Source: Sphingorhabdus sp. SMR4y
GTDB taxonomy: Bacteria > Pseudomonadota > Alphaproteobacteria > Sphingomonadales > Sphingomonadaceae
Assembly: GCF_002218195.1 (NCBI RefSeq)
Contig: NZ_CP022336.1
Location: 3,157,001 to 3,221,000 of the forward strand
Length of the DNA: 64,000 nucleotides
Reading direction: 5' to 3'
Part shown: piece after piece, positions 1-8,482 of the stretch
Position numbering within the stretch: the stretch's first letter is position 1
Layout of the letters: each line of letters starts with the position of its first letter
Program-made: the position numbers and the translations under genes
The notes under the pieces: generated by a model
The model's input: only the letters and a program-made list of their open reading frames with translations
What the model was told of the DNA's origin: nothing
Database searches by the model: none

Positions 1-253
1 TGACATCGACTTTGCCGGCTTTTATGTCACCGAGAAGCTGGGTTATGGCAGGTCGGTTCATTGAACCGCCAGACCAGCCACCGTCATCATATAGCTCGCA
101 AACGGCTTCCCAGCCCTCACTAGCTTGGCTGAGTATATAGGCAGCACAGGCTTCGCGCTGGGCATCGAGGCTGTTAAAATCCCGTTCCAGACCATCCTCG
201 GTCGATTTGCGGGTATAGATCGCGCAGCGCAGCTTTTTGGGTTTGTCAGACAT
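1..253 (-). CDS. Large serine recombinase, N-terminal part (cut by window edge)
   Basis: The minus strand from the ATG at 253 stays open to the window edge (84 codons). It begins [17 protein letters not shown], the start of the resolvase/invertase catalytic domain; Ser17 in YTRKS is the expected nucleophile that attacks DNA. Further family features are SLDAQREAC and a [11 protein letters not shown] segment. Large serine recombinases integrate and excise phages and integrative elements. The start codon overlaps the stop of the DUF2924 gene by 8 bases, so the two are probably co-translated. The C-terminal DNA-binding part lies outside the window. Confidence 0.93.
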   Translation of the reverse strand, partial: MSDKPKKLRCAIYTRKSTEDGLERDFNSLDAQREACAAYILSQASEGWEAVCELYDDGGWSGGSMNRPAITQLLGDIKAGKVDV

Positions 254-704
254 AAGCCGATGCCTTGGATTTGTATCCGCTCCGCTTCTTCAATCCGAAA
301 AAGCGAGGGCCGGACCAATGGGCGCCAGTTATCTCTCGGGCGATATGACTGAGGCTCTCGTAGTGGCGCCCCTCAAACTCAAACCCGTCATCACATACCA
401 GAACATGAAAGCTTTTGCCGTTCCACGATCGAACCAGCCTGGTTCCGGTCTTCAACGAGATGGCGTGCATGTAGCCGGCTTTTCCGGTGCGCTCGACGCG
501 TTTGCGAAGGCGCTGGATTTCTCGCTTGGTGGCGCCTGTCAGGCTGCCGTGCACACGTCCCTGCAGGCGATTGGCGATACCGCGCCTGAGCAGGTCTGGT
601 CCGATGTCGGGAGCAGGCAATCGATATGTGTCGCGCCACAAAGCTCGCAGCTGGGCAGGAGGCATTGTCATCAGTTCGGCCAACTGCTGTTCGAGTGCGG
701 TCAT
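246..704 (-). CDS. DUF2924 domain-containing protein
   Basis: This 152-residue protein matches the DUF2924 family: an N-terminal [22 protein letters not shown] helix, a basic middle segment ([16 protein letters not shown]) and a C-terminal stretch with [10 protein letters not shown] and FFGLKKRS. The family is found beside large serine recombinases and DUF3489 proteins in alphaproteobacterial mobile elements; its biochemical role is unknown. The start overlaps the DUF3489 stop by 4 bases (ATGA), and the stop overlaps the recombinase start. A role as recombination accessory or directionality factor is inferred from context only. Confidence 0.88.
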   Translation of the reverse strand: MTALEQQLAELMTMPPAQLRALWRDTYRLPAPDIGPDLLRRGIANRLQGRVHGSLTGATKREIQRLRKRVERTGKAGYMHAISLKTGTRLVRSWNGKSFHVLVCDDGFEFEGRHYESLSHIAREITGAHWSGPRFFGLKKRSGYKSKASAYV

Positions 705-949
705 GATGCTGCCTGTATCGCGCTTTGATCCGGATTCTGTGTAATCCTGTAGGCCGTGCCATCATCGCCGCGCTGTTCGCGGGTGATAGTAAAGCCTTTC
801 TTGCGCAGGCCAGTCAGGAACGCACGAGCGCTGTGGGTTTGCCATTTTGTGGCTTTGCAAATATCACCAAGAGTTGCGCCTTTGCCTCGGTTTAGCAGCG
901 CAATAACGGTGGCGGATTTGGTTTGGGTCTTGGGCTTTGTCGTTTGCAC
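701..949 (-). CDS. DUF3489 domain-containing protein
   Basis: This is an 82-residue basic protein starting at a GTG (947-949) with GGAG a few bases upstream. A longer in-frame ORF reaches 1078, but the extra N-terminus does not look like this family. The body has an HTH-like fold signature: TKSATVIALLNRGKGATLGD, then ATKWQTHSARAFLTGLRKKG, then GTAYRI. DUF3489 proteins are small, putative winged-helix DNA-binding proteins that sit upstream of DUF2924 and a serine recombinase. It is the first gene of the trio and could be its regulator; that role is inferred. Confidence 0.82.
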   Translation of the reverse strand: MQTTKPKTQTKSATVIALLNRGKGATLGDICKATKWQTHSARAFLTGLRKKGFTITREQRGDDGTAYRITQNPDQSAIQAAS

Positions 950-1286
950 ATTGGGTCTCCAGCATTGGAGCCGGTCTATCCGGCTCTTCCACTGACCCAA
1001 GCCGCGGATGGGATTGAAAACCCTGCGGCGTGTCGCGGTTTTTTGCAGCGACCTCAATAGCAATGCTCGAACAAACACCGAAGTCCAGTGGATTATCCGA
1101 ATTTTGTCAAAAGCGGCTAGTCGGCTAACGCCCCATTTGCGGACGTTCCCGCAACATTTCTCAACTACCCAAACCTGCCATTCAATTAGTAAGTGCTAGA
1201 CGTAAAAATTAGGTGGGGAATTGGTTGGCCAGATCAAACTGGATCAAGTTAGCGAAATGCCGCGGACGGGTTCTAAATGCCCTCCC
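950..1286. other. Intergenic stretch with the trio's promoter side
   Basis: No convincing gene is seen. On the minus strand this segment must contain the promoter of the DUF3489-DUF2924-recombinase trio, and it also contains the end of the exported-protein operon that stops at 1287. The only clear structure is the hairpin at 968-986. The short ORFs here have no family features. Confidence 0.5.
968..986. repeat. Perfect 7-bp inverted repeat upstream of DUF3489
   Basis: GAGCCGG and CCGGCTC are separated by TCTAT. The repeat lies about 20 bases upstream of the GTG start, in the likely leader or promoter of the recombinase trio. It has no U-tract, so it is not an intrinsic terminator; an operator or 5' leader structure is possible. 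Confidence 0.5.
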
Positions 1287-2069
1287 TTACTGCTTGCACA
1301 AACCATAAGCAGAGCGCGCAATGACGCGCGGGTAATCGGGGTGCGCGAGAGTTTGCTCGACGATAGCGAGAAAGGCCGGATAAAGCGCCTGAACGTCTTT
1401 TGCCTGGTTCTTGATCTCGAGCGGTACTGCCGGGTTGGCGGACATGGTACGGGATTCTGTTTCGGTCATTGAAAACAGGATCTCGACGGCTTCGACAAAT
1501 TCACCCGCGGCCACCCGCGATTGCGGAGCGAGCTCGTACATAGAGAGCGTAAACGCTCCCTCCATCACCTTCAGCACGCCCTGTTCACCGTCATGGTCGC
1601 GAGGCAGGTTGATCTCGCCATCGCGGAGCATTTTTCCCCAACCATGAATGGCGTTGGGATATTCGTCGATCGGCAGGAACGATCGGAGATGATAGCCGAT
1701 CTCGGAGGACAGTCCCGCCATTTCCTTGATTGCTTCCGCCTTTGCGGGTGGCCTGCCCTTGGTCGGCGGCCTGCTGGGTCGGGTACCCAATTGTTCCGCG
1801 GCCGGACCGATTTTTCCAATCGTTTCGGAAAGCCATTCCAGCTCCTTGTGGAAATGGGATATGGTGCGGCGATAGTCCTTGTCGGTTCCGGCCGCGCAAT
1901 GTTCAATCGGCTTCCGGTAAAAAGGGGTTAGGTCGATCGGCCCATTGGGGGGCTCGAAATACTCAGCGGGAGGATCGCCTGCCCCAAGCGGTGACCGCTC
2001 CATGGCAACCAGCGTGCCGACCGTAACGGTTAAGACCGCCGCCACGATTATCACCGCTATCTTATTCAT
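1287..2069 (-). CDS. Exported/membrane-anchored protein of unknown function (last gene of operon)
   Basis: About 260 residues, family not recognised. An N-terminal hydrophobic segment (KIAVIIVAAVLTVTVGTLVA) is a signal anchor or uncleaved signal peptide. The rest is hydrophilic and mostly helical, with one Cys near the N-terminus (IEHCAAGTD) and one at the extreme C-terminus (YGLCKQ), the same two-Cys layout seen in two other proteins of this operon. I chose the ATG at 2069; an in-frame GTG at 2078 is possible. The start lies inside the 3' end of the upstream gene (8-base overlap), so translation is coupled. It is the last gene of the run. Confidence 0.78.
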   Translation of the reverse strand: MNKIAVIIVAAVLTVTVGTLVAMERSPLGAGDPPAEYFEPPNGPIDLTPFYRKPIEHCAAGTDKDYRRTISHFHKELEWLSETIGKIGPAAEQLGTRPSRPPTKGRPPAKAEAIKEMAGLSSEIGYHLRSFLPIDEYPNAIHGWGKMLRDGEINLPRDHDGEQGVLKVMEGAFTLSMYELAPQSRVAAGEFVEAVEILFSMTETESRTMSANPAVPLEIKNQAKDVQALYPAFLAIVEQTLAHPDYPRVIARSAYGLCKQ

Positions 2070-3381
2070 TGCGTTCACCAGGACTCACAACCGCGTCATA
2101 TTCGGCGGTAATCTTGCGCTGGATCGTTGCAAATTCCTCGATTGCTTGTGCGAATCCGGTGAGCGGAGCGCGGATCGTGAAGGGCTGGTGGCTGCCATCA
2201 GGCAGCAGGATCGGGATGGTTGCGATCAGCCAGCCGTCCTCAGCCGCTCGAACTTGTCGCCACTCCTCTGTATTGGGGAAGGCCCATAGCCATGACGTGC
2301 TGGTCGCTTCGGCACCGAAACGGCCCGATAGAGTGTCCGGCGGGATGACCGGTAGGGGTGTGGTCAAAGTCGCCAGTCCGCCCTTTGCATCTATTACCGA
2401 GAGCTGCGCTTCGTTTTCGGCAAACAGGCTCTGCGGTAACTCGATCGCAATCCGCAACCGCGGCAGCTGTATGAACGGGCCATAGCGTGGTTCCAGCCCC
2501 AAAGCGCGCGCGGCAGCAGGATCGCCGCCCAGTTCATTCGCCTCGACCGATGCATATTGGGCGGGCTCGACGATCACCTTCCAATGCGCCGCCGACTCCG
2601 TATCCATATCGCTGTCGCCCAGCCAGCCTTGGCTAAGCAATCCTCCTGCCTCGGATGCCGTGCGTCGATAGAGCCGCGCCCAAGCCTGGGACTCAGGGTC
2701 GGGCAATTCTGCTTCGCTCTCGCCTGCTTCATCGGACGCGGGATAGGCTGACCCGTCAAAATCCTGAAACGGCGCCACCTTGAATCTGGACAACGAAATA
2801 CTCTCGCCCTGTGCAGCGAGGATCGCCAGCATTTCCTGCGACAAGGCCTTGCGATAGTCCTGTTCGTCATCAGTCAGGGTTACCCCTGCCGGTGGTCGGT
2901 CCTTCTTGGTTCCGCAAAAACCGTTGCGCGGATTTTCCCCATCGGAACAATAGAGCTCATAGTCAGACCGCAAATATAGCCCGCGGCAATAAGGAAGCAC
3001 CGCAATGCTGACGGCAGCGGCCGCTATATGGGAGCGCATGTCGTCAGACAATGTTGCGCGATACGCGTCGCTAGCCCGGCGTTGATCAACGGCAGGCTCG
3101 CCGGCAACAATCTCCTTCGTTTGCTCCATCCGGGCGGTAACCAGATCGTGCAATTCCGAAATCTTGCGGATATCCTCGTAGGCATTGAAACAGGCCGGCG
3201 CATTGGCGCGGGGGACTGGAAATTCGGCCGGTTCGGTCAAACCGTGACGATCGGCGATCACGGCATAAGGAGAGGCGATCCGAGTGACATTGTCATGTGG
3301 TTCCTGCGCGGCAAGCGGCGTCGCTGCGACGGCTGCCATAAGCGAGACAAAAGACCATCCACCAGAGCGCAGCCATATCAT
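2062..3381 (-). CDS. Secreted protein of unknown function, paralogue of the 686-residue protein upstream
   Basis: This is a 439-residue protein with a clear Sec signal peptide (hydrophobic core SFVSLMAAVAA, cleavage near PLAAQE). No known domain is recognised. It shares an ordered set of features with the protein at 5600-7660: a single Cys in the first 70 mature residues (ANAPACFNAYEDI), then YCRGLYLRSDYELYC, NGFC and PPAGV, and later GPFIQLPRL. The conserved Cys residues suggest periplasmic disulfides. The start codon overlaps the previous stop (ATGA). Function is unknown; co-export with its neighbours is inferred from the tight operon. Confidence 0.82.
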   Translation of the reverse strand: MIWLRSGGWSFVSLMAAVAATPLAAQEPHDNVTRIASPYAVIADRHGLTEPAEFPVPRANAPACFNAYEDIRKISELHDLVTARMEQTKEIVAGEPAVDQRRASDAYRATLSDDMRSHIAAAAVSIAVLPYCRGLYLRSDYELYCSDGENPRNGFCGTKKDRPPAGVTLTDDEQDYRKALSQEMLAILAAQGESISLSRFKVAPFQDFDGSAYPASDEAGESEAELPDPESQAWARLYRRTASEAGGLLSQGWLGDSDMDTESAAHWKVIVEPAQYASVEANELGGDPAAARALGLEPRYGPFIQLPRLRIAIELPQSLFAENEAQLSVIDAKGGLATLTTPLPVIPPDTLSGRFGAEATSTSWLWAFPNTEEWRQVRAAEDGWLIATIPILLPDGSHQPFTIRAPLTGFAQAIEEFATIQRKITAEYDAVVSPGERNE

Positions 3382-4136
3382 TGATCATTCTCCCTTGCAG
3401 CCAAGCAGGCCGCCCACAGCTGCATCTCCAGAGCCGGGGCAAAGCCTTGCCAGTCGACAAAGCCAAGCAACAGCGGTCGCAGCCGTTCATAACTTGCTTC
3501 CACCCGTTCCAAGGCAAGCAGCAATTCGTCCGATTGAATTGCTTCCAATGGCTCGTCGGCCGGTTCGCCAAGCAAGCGCTCCGCCGCGCTTCGTGCCGCC
3601 AGAAATTCAAACAGCGCCGGGCCTGTCGTATCGCCCGAGTCGTCCATCAGGGGCCAGCCGCCGATTAGAGCTTTGCCAAAGGCTGCTCGCAAAGGCGCAT
3701 GGGGCGATGGCACCCCCAGCTGCGAATGCACAGCGCGGATATTGATCGTTTCAATCTGGCCCACCTCGACCCTGCGATGCTGTTCGAGCGGCGGAAATAT
3801 GGTTAGCGCAATTCTGTGATTCTGATCCAGCCATGCGATTAACCGACGCTGGCGCGCATCGTCGAAGTGGGCGCTGCGTTGCCCCTCGGCATCAAGCGCA
3901 CGCGATGGTCCCGATTCCTCCGAGGGCATGAATTTGTCGAGCTCGTAAACCTGATCGCGCAGAAAATCGGCGGCGCGGGGTTCAAATGGTGAGTCACCTC
4001 CCACTGGCGCGCATATATCGAAACGTTCCTCGAGATAATCGATCCAGAGTTCACCCGCTTGGGCGGGGGATGAAATGCACGCCACTGCAAAAGCCGTTGA
4101 GACAAGAATAAATCGAGTCATAAAATTATGTTTCAT
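3378..4136 (-). CDS. Secreted two-Cys protein of unknown function
   Basis: About 252 residues with a Sec signal peptide (FILVSTAFAVACISSPAQAG, cleavage after AQA). The start is uncertain: ATG at 4136 is preferred, with GTG at 4145 or ATG at 4121 as alternatives. The mature part opens WIDYLEERFDICAP and ends LEMQLWAACLAARE, so a Cys lies near each end, as in the proteins at 4805-5596 and 1287-2069. The middle is helical. The stop overlaps the next start by 4 bases. No family is recognised. Confidence 0.8.
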   Translation of the reverse strand: MKHNFMTRFILVSTAFAVACISSPAQAGELWIDYLEERFDICAPVGGDSPFEPRAADFLRDQVYELDKFMPSEESGPSRALDAEGQRSAHFDDARQRRLIAWLDQNHRIALTIFPPLEQHRRVEVGQIETINIRAVHSQLGVPSPHAPLRAAFGKALIGGWPLMDDSGDTTGPALFEFLAARSAAERLLGEPADEPLEAIQSDELLLALERVEASYERLRPLLLGFVDWQGFAPALEMQLWAACLAARENDQ

Positions 4137-4151
4137 TTTCACCACCGGCTC

Positions 4152-4808
4152 TCAGATTTTCGCCTCTGCTTCGGCAATGTCGCTGCATCGCTCCATTATC
4201 TCGGCAAGCCTTCTCTTGATGCGATCGCGTTCGGTCGCGCTTTCGTGCGGCATGTCGAAATAAGGCAGCTGGGAGAGTCGCTTCGAAGGCTCTGTTTCCA
4301 ACGGCATGGAAACCATCACGGTGGGCACGTCGGGATTGGCGGTTTTTCTCTGGTCGATCATGATTCTCAGAACGTGGCTGTTCATCGGCCCATCGCCATC
4401 ACGGATCGCACCATCCATCCCGACAATCGCCAGAACCGGGAAAGGCGCATAGCGGACAAGGCTTTCATCGGGTGTTTGCGCCACCAGCTCGATATCACAT
4501 CCAGAGCCGCCGGCCTGACGCTCGACGACGAAGGATTTCTTGTCGGCGCCGATGATATGGTCGAGATCGCGATCAAGCGCGCCGATCAGCTTGTCATTCT
4601 CAGCCCTATATGCGGCAAGCGCTGCTGGATCGCCAAGATTGACCGGACGTTGGACGGGCGCCGCATCGTCGATCTGGGCGGCATTTACGTCCTCTGGACT
4701 GGCGGTACTATCCGGGACCGCTCCGGTGCCATTCAGCAGCAAGATCAGCGGAATGACCGCGATATTGGCGATGACAATCCACATGATGATCTTGAGGGCC
4801 TTGTTCAT
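4152..4808 (-). CDS. Single-pass membrane protein of unknown function
   Basis: A 218-residue protein with an N-terminal transmembrane segment (IIMWIVIANIAVIPLILLL), a low-complexity linker, and a soluble domain presumed periplasmic. The domain carries GGSGCDIELVAQ and a late Cys (MERCSDIAEAEAKI). The start overlaps the stop of the preceding gene by 4 bases (ATGA), and the gap to the next gene is under 20 bases. No domain family is recognised. It might anchor the otherwise secreted products of this operon, but this is only inference. Confidence 0.78.
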   Translation of the reverse strand: MNKALKIIMWIVIANIAVIPLILLLNGTGAVPDSTASPEDVNAAQIDDAAPVQRPVNLGDPAALAAYRAENDKLIGALDRDLDHIIGADKKSFVVERQAGGSGCDIELVAQTPDESLVRYAPFPVLAIVGMDGAIRDGDGPMNSHVLRIMIDQRKTANPDVPTVMVSMPLETEPSKRLSQLPYFDMPHESATERDRIKRRLAEIMERCSDIAEAEAKI

Positions 4809-5596
4809 CGATCATTCCCCTCGGTTTCTGCTGACTGGCGTGCCCGCCTGTCTTTTGCGTGAGCCTTGCATACGGGGCCAAGGCGACGCTCCAGCGCGTC
4901 TTCGAGCGACGGCGAAAAAATACTCTGTTTGAGCGCCGGCATGAATGCGTCAAACGCCTCGTCGAGCGCGCCTTTATGCTCGAAAAAATCCGGAGCGGTC
5001 GCGCCGCTGGCAAGCGCGAGAGCATCATCTTCAAGATTACCAAGCGCCCGGATGAAGGCCGCTCCCCGCGCACCATTTTCCTGATGGTCCGCGGTGAGAT
5101 AATTTTCCATCAGGGCGGTCTTCATTTCCGACCCTTCCCAGTCGTAGGCCGGCACCGATCGCGTGGCGAACCGGTCGGCGAGAGCCGGGACGTCCATCGA
5201 CCGGTTGAAATGGGGGAAAAGCTCGCCCACAAATACCATCAGCCGTTGCAGATCCATCTTGTACCGATCGGCCCGCTCGCGCAGCTCGCTTCCTTCTGGC
5301 AGCGGAGTCTTACCGAAATTGGCGTCGTGAAGGTTCATTTTCCAACCGATCGCACGGCCATGAACATCGAGATCATACCAGGCGCTTTCGAAACCGGCGC
5401 GGATATCCTTGGCGCGGGCATCGATCGGCGCGGTGCACAGGGCGTCAAGATTGTCGTGATCGATATAGCGCGCCTCGGCGGTCGAGGGTGCCGACAGCAG
5501 GACCAATGCTGCAATCAATGCGCCTGCAGCCTGTTTTGCTTTCGACGCAATGGGTGAAACCAGTGACATGGGTTCGCGTCGGATTATTTCTGCCAT
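4805..5596 (-). CDS. Secreted two-Cys protein of unknown function
   Basis: Up to 263 residues. The Sec signal peptide runs through AAGALIAALVLLSAPSTAEA; the ATG at 5569 (MSLVSPIAS) may be the true start rather than 5596. The mature protein opens YIDHDNLDALCTAPIDARA and ends LERRLGPVCKAHAKD, which resembles the opening and closing segments of the protein at 3378-4136: an ID motif, Cys-Ala/Thr-Pro, and a terminal Leu-Glu...Cys helix. The gap to the upstream gene is only 3 bases. Function is unknown. Confidence 0.8.
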   Translation of the reverse strand: MAEIIRREPMSLVSPIASKAKQAAGALIAALVLLSAPSTAEARYIDHDNLDALCTAPIDARAKDIRAGFESAWYDLDVHGRAIGWKMNLHDANFGKTPLPEGSELRERADRYKMDLQRLMVFVGELFPHFNRSMDVPALADRFATRSVPAYDWEGSEMKTALMENYLTADHQENGARGAAFIRALGNLEDDALALASGATAPDFFEHKGALDEAFDAFMPALKQSIFSPSLEDALERRLGPVCKAHAKDRRARQSAETEGNDR

Positions 5597-5599
5597 TGC

Positions 5600-7660
5600 T
5601 CAATACCATCCGCTGCTGAGATAGCCCGGTGTCAGTCGCGGAATTTCGACGGGGCGATATTCCGGCATCTGGATGCCATAGGTCAGGAAGCGTTCCTTGG
5701 GTGTCATCTCGCCCGAACCGCTATTGTCCGAATATCGGGGCGGCACAGAACGGCGACGGCGATATTGCGGTACCTTATAGGCCGGCGTACTGGCGCTCGC
5801 ACTCTGCGCATTGCGGTTCGCAACCCGGATATTGTTGTCGGCAACCCTTTCTTCGAACCGGTTAATCTCTTCAGTCCCGGATTGGATATATTTGTCCCAT
5901 TGCTTTTTGACATCATATATCCGGTCCCGCATCAGGTCCGCATCTGCCGTCCGGCGAAATTCCCACAAAGTTGATGAAATCCCGCTCAATTTTGCCTTCG
6001 CCACATTCGCCTTTCGGTACCAGTTTCTCATGCAGGTCTGAACTGCCGTAGCGTCGGCATTATTCGTAGCCGCTGCCCGCTGCCGGAGATCGTCATAGCT
6101 GGGGAAATTCCCGCATCCATGGGGGGCCGGGCGTTCATTGGCCAGCACGGCACTGGCTTCCAGCAATGTTGCCTTGAGCTTCGCCTGTTGCCGGACCCGA
6201 AACTGTGCATTGGCGACGGCATATTTGGCATCAGACTCCGCCTTCTCTCGCGCCAGACGATCGCTGGTCTCTTTGGCTTTTGCAGCGATTGCGACGAGGG
6301 ACTGATCCGACTTTCTGAATATATCGGCCACATAATCACGGAAATCGCCTGTGGCACCGTGCAATCCATATTCGAAGGTCACAGCATCGATTTTGCCATC
6401 CTCGACCATCATTTCGACCTCGAACAGAATATCCTTGGCATCGGCATGGGTCAGGAGGGCGATATCGCGAGCGGTCGGTATCATCGTCGCGTGCGTCACA
6501 TAGCTGTTGTAGCTCGACATTTGCGGCATGCCATCGGGGGCCTGGCCCATCACCGCCGCATTTTCGAGCGGATGGACGGTTCCATCCCAGAAGCGGACGC
6601 TGAACCGGCCCATATGCTCGCGCAGGAAGACATCATAGGCATACATCTCGAAATGCAGGCGCGGATACTGAAGGAATTCGCCGACTTGCGGCTTTACACC
6701 GATGTCCGTTGCAATGGACTTCAGGACAGCGGTTTGGTCGGCGTTGAAATTGTCGGCCAGCTCGCGCACCAGTTCGAAATTGAACTGGAATGTTCCGAAT
6801 CTCGCCGTGTCTTTTTCCGGTCTGGCGGAGTTGGTGAGTTTCAGCTTTTCAACTTTCGAACTGACCACCATGACGCCGCCTTTTCCCATCCAGTCCAGCA
6901 TGTCGCGTTCAAATTCCGCTGCGCTGTAAATGGTCGAGCGAATTCGACCGTCAGAACCGATGACCGTCCGCAATAGGGGACGCTTGATATCGGCTGGAAT
7001 CTTGTTTCCGGTCACCCACGATCGCCAGCCATTGTCGATCAGAAAGTCGAAGCCGCGGGTCCGGACCGCGCCGACATAATTCCAGGCCAGGCTATAGGCC
7101 AGGGCAGCGCGGTCTTCGCTGAAGCTGACGCCGGGCAAGCCGCCTTGCCTGACGGCACGGCAAAAGCGGTTGTTCTCGTCCGCGCCGATGCGGTCGCAAA
7201 CCTGCTCGACGGCGGGCCGGTAATAGACGCCCTGACATTTCGGAATATTCCGGTCGAAGGAAGTTGCGCGGCGGCGAATTTCTGCCTCGGCGCTGGCCAG
7301 TTCCGACAGCGCTTGCTGTCGCGATTTCGCCAGCTGGTCGTCGGACAGACCCTCGGTCCGGAACAACGCGATCGATTCTGCAATCTTGGCCTTTGCCGCG
7401 CTCAAGTCATCGGGAAGCCGGGTCAGGCTATATTGATATTGATAGGCCAGCGCGCAGGGTTCGTGATCCCATTTGGCATTGGCGATTGGCGGCTTGGCCT
7501 TGTCGGAAGCCGCAGCCTCCTGCTCCGAAAGACCGGCGCCGTAAGGATTGACCAGTCGATATTCGACGAACCGCGCATTGTCTCGCCAATTCTCCTGCGC
7601 CAGCGCAGGGGAGGCAATGGCGAACCCGATGGCGACGAACAAAAGACCGATTAATTTCAC
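5600..7660 (-). CDS. Large secreted protein of unknown function with coiled coil
   Basis: A 686-residue protein with signal peptide (LIGLLFVAIGFAIASPALAQ). It starts at GTG 7660 with AGGGAGAA about 8 bases upstream. Family motifs shared with the 439-residue paralogue are CALAYQYQYS, KCQGVYYRP followed by VEQVC and RFCRA, PGVSF, and FLQYPRLHFEMY. The second half adds a charged, Ala/Lys/Arg-rich helical segment that looks like a coiled coil (AKAKETSDRLAREKAESDAK region), further Cys residues and a Pro/Tyr/Arg-rich tail. It is the first large gene of the operon. No known domain is recognised. Confidence 0.82.
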   Translation of the reverse strand: MKLIGLLFVAIGFAIASPALAQENWRDNARFVEYRLVNPYGAGLSEQEAAASDKAKPPIANAKWDHEPCALAYQYQYSLTRLPDDLSAAKAKIAESIALFRTEGLSDDQLAKSRQQALSELASAEAEIRRRATSFDRNIPKCQGVYYRPAVEQVCDRIGADENNRFCRAVRQGGLPGVSFSEDRAALAYSLAWNYVGAVRTRGFDFLIDNGWRSWVTGNKIPADIKRPLLRTVIGSDGRIRSTIYSAAEFERDMLDWMGKGGVMVVSSKVEKLKLTNSARPEKDTARFGTFQFNFELVRELADNFNADQTAVLKSIATDIGVKPQVGEFLQYPRLHFEMYAYDVFLREHMGRFSVRFWDGTVHPLENAAVMGQAPDGMPQMSSYNSYVTHATMIPTARDIALLTHADAKDILFEVEMMVEDGKIDAVTFEYGLHGATGDFRDYVADIFRKSDQSLVAIAAKAKETSDRLAREKAESDAKYAVANAQFRVRQQAKLKATLLEASAVLANERPAPHGCGNFPSYDDLRQRAAATNNADATAVQTCMRNWYRKANVAKAKLSGISSTLWEFRRTADADLMRDRIYDVKKQWDKYIQSGTEEINRFEERVADNNIRVANRNAQSASASTPAYKVPQYRRRRSVPPRYSDNSGSGEMTPKERFLTYGIQMPEYRPVEIPRLTPGYLSSGWY

Positions 7661-7733
7661 AGCTGGTTTCTCCCTTTAATTCCCGTCTCTTGCGTGCCTA
7701 GCACGGCAGCGGCTGATGTCGAAATTTGATCGT

Positions 7734-8147
7734 TCACGGATAGCCTCTGGTAAACGGCCGTCCGCGCGGGACGCAGGGCCGGCCGTCGAAAGCAGCATCC
7801 CATGTGCCGAATAGGCTGGCATTGCGGCCGTCGAGATAGAAGGTCGCATTATATCCCTGACCACCATTGGCGTGCCAGGGGCACAAGGCATTGCCCCGAT
7901 AGATATTCCCGCGACGACCCTGCCGGCGGCGGTAAATGTCTCGGCGTTGTTCAAGACAGTCCTGATCATAATCGATAATCCGGTCCGCGCGATCATAAAA
8001 GGAACAGGCCTCATAATCCCTGTCATCCAGCCGCTGGGCCGATGCGGTCGAGGGATAGGCGAGCCACATTGTCAACCCTGGGATCGCTGCCCCGGCAATG
8101 CGGACAAAGCCGATTGATGGCGCCATCAGGAAGGCAGATCGCGACAC
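7734..8147 (-). CDS. Small secreted Cys-containing protein of unknown function
   Basis: A 137-residue protein. A GTG at 8147 overlaps the upstream surroundings tightly; an ATG at 8126 is an alternative start. It has a hydrophobic signal segment (FVRIAGAAIPGLTMWLAYPS) and a probable AXA cleavage region (STASAQ). The mature part is rich in Arg, Tyr and Asp, with four Cys (YEACSFYD, QDCLEQRR, ALCPWHA, RPCVPRG). No family is recognised. It lies between the 89-residue protein (1-base spacing) and the 686-residue protein, so it belongs to the same transcript. Confidence 0.72.
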   Translation of the reverse strand: MSRSAFLMAPSIGFVRIAGAAIPGLTMWLAYPSTASAQRLDDRDYEACSFYDRADRIIDYDQDCLEQRRDIYRRRQGRRGNIYRGNALCPWHANGGQGYNATFYLDGRNASLFGTWDAAFDGRPCVPRGRPFTRGYP

Positions 8148-8148
8148 G

Positions 8149-8418
8149 TCAGTCTTTCGTCCGAATAGTCAGGTCAACGGTGCAGACGTGGTGATTGACG
8201 TACTTCTCAACGCAACGGCACGGGCTGGTCGAAACAATATCCTTTTCGGTCTTGCCGGTTTTCGTGATACGGATGGCCGCTCTGCAGGCAAGCGGCTCGG
8301 TCATCGCGGAACCTTCGACCGGATAAGTTTTAGTTCCGGCATGGGCTGGCGTAGAAACCGTCATGGCAAGCAGTAAAGCGAGCAGCATTGCCGGAAGAAC
8401 TTTGGTATTTCGCATCAT
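8149..8418 (-). CDS. Small secreted protein, four Cys (paralogue of the next gene upstream)
   Basis: An 89-residue protein with a strong signal peptide (AMLLALLLAMTVSTPAHAG) and a good ribosome site (TTAGGAG, 5 bases before ATG 8418). The mature part has LACRAAIRI, then SPCRCVEKY, then CTVDLTIRTKD. This matches the 88-residue neighbour in order and spacing: Cys-x-x-A, then C-x-C, then C-x-V-D...KD at the C-terminus. Two disulfides in the periplasm are likely. Function is unknown. Confidence 0.78.
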   Translation of the reverse strand: MMRNTKVLPAMLLALLLAMTVSTPAHAGTKTYPVEGSAMTEPLACRAAIRITKTGKTEKDIVSTSPCRCVEKYVNHHVCTVDLTIRTKD

Positions 8419-8482
8419 TTGTCTCCTAATTCATTCGGTCTAATTTGAGTGGGCCACTATCTCATGAGTTCGAATTGGATTT

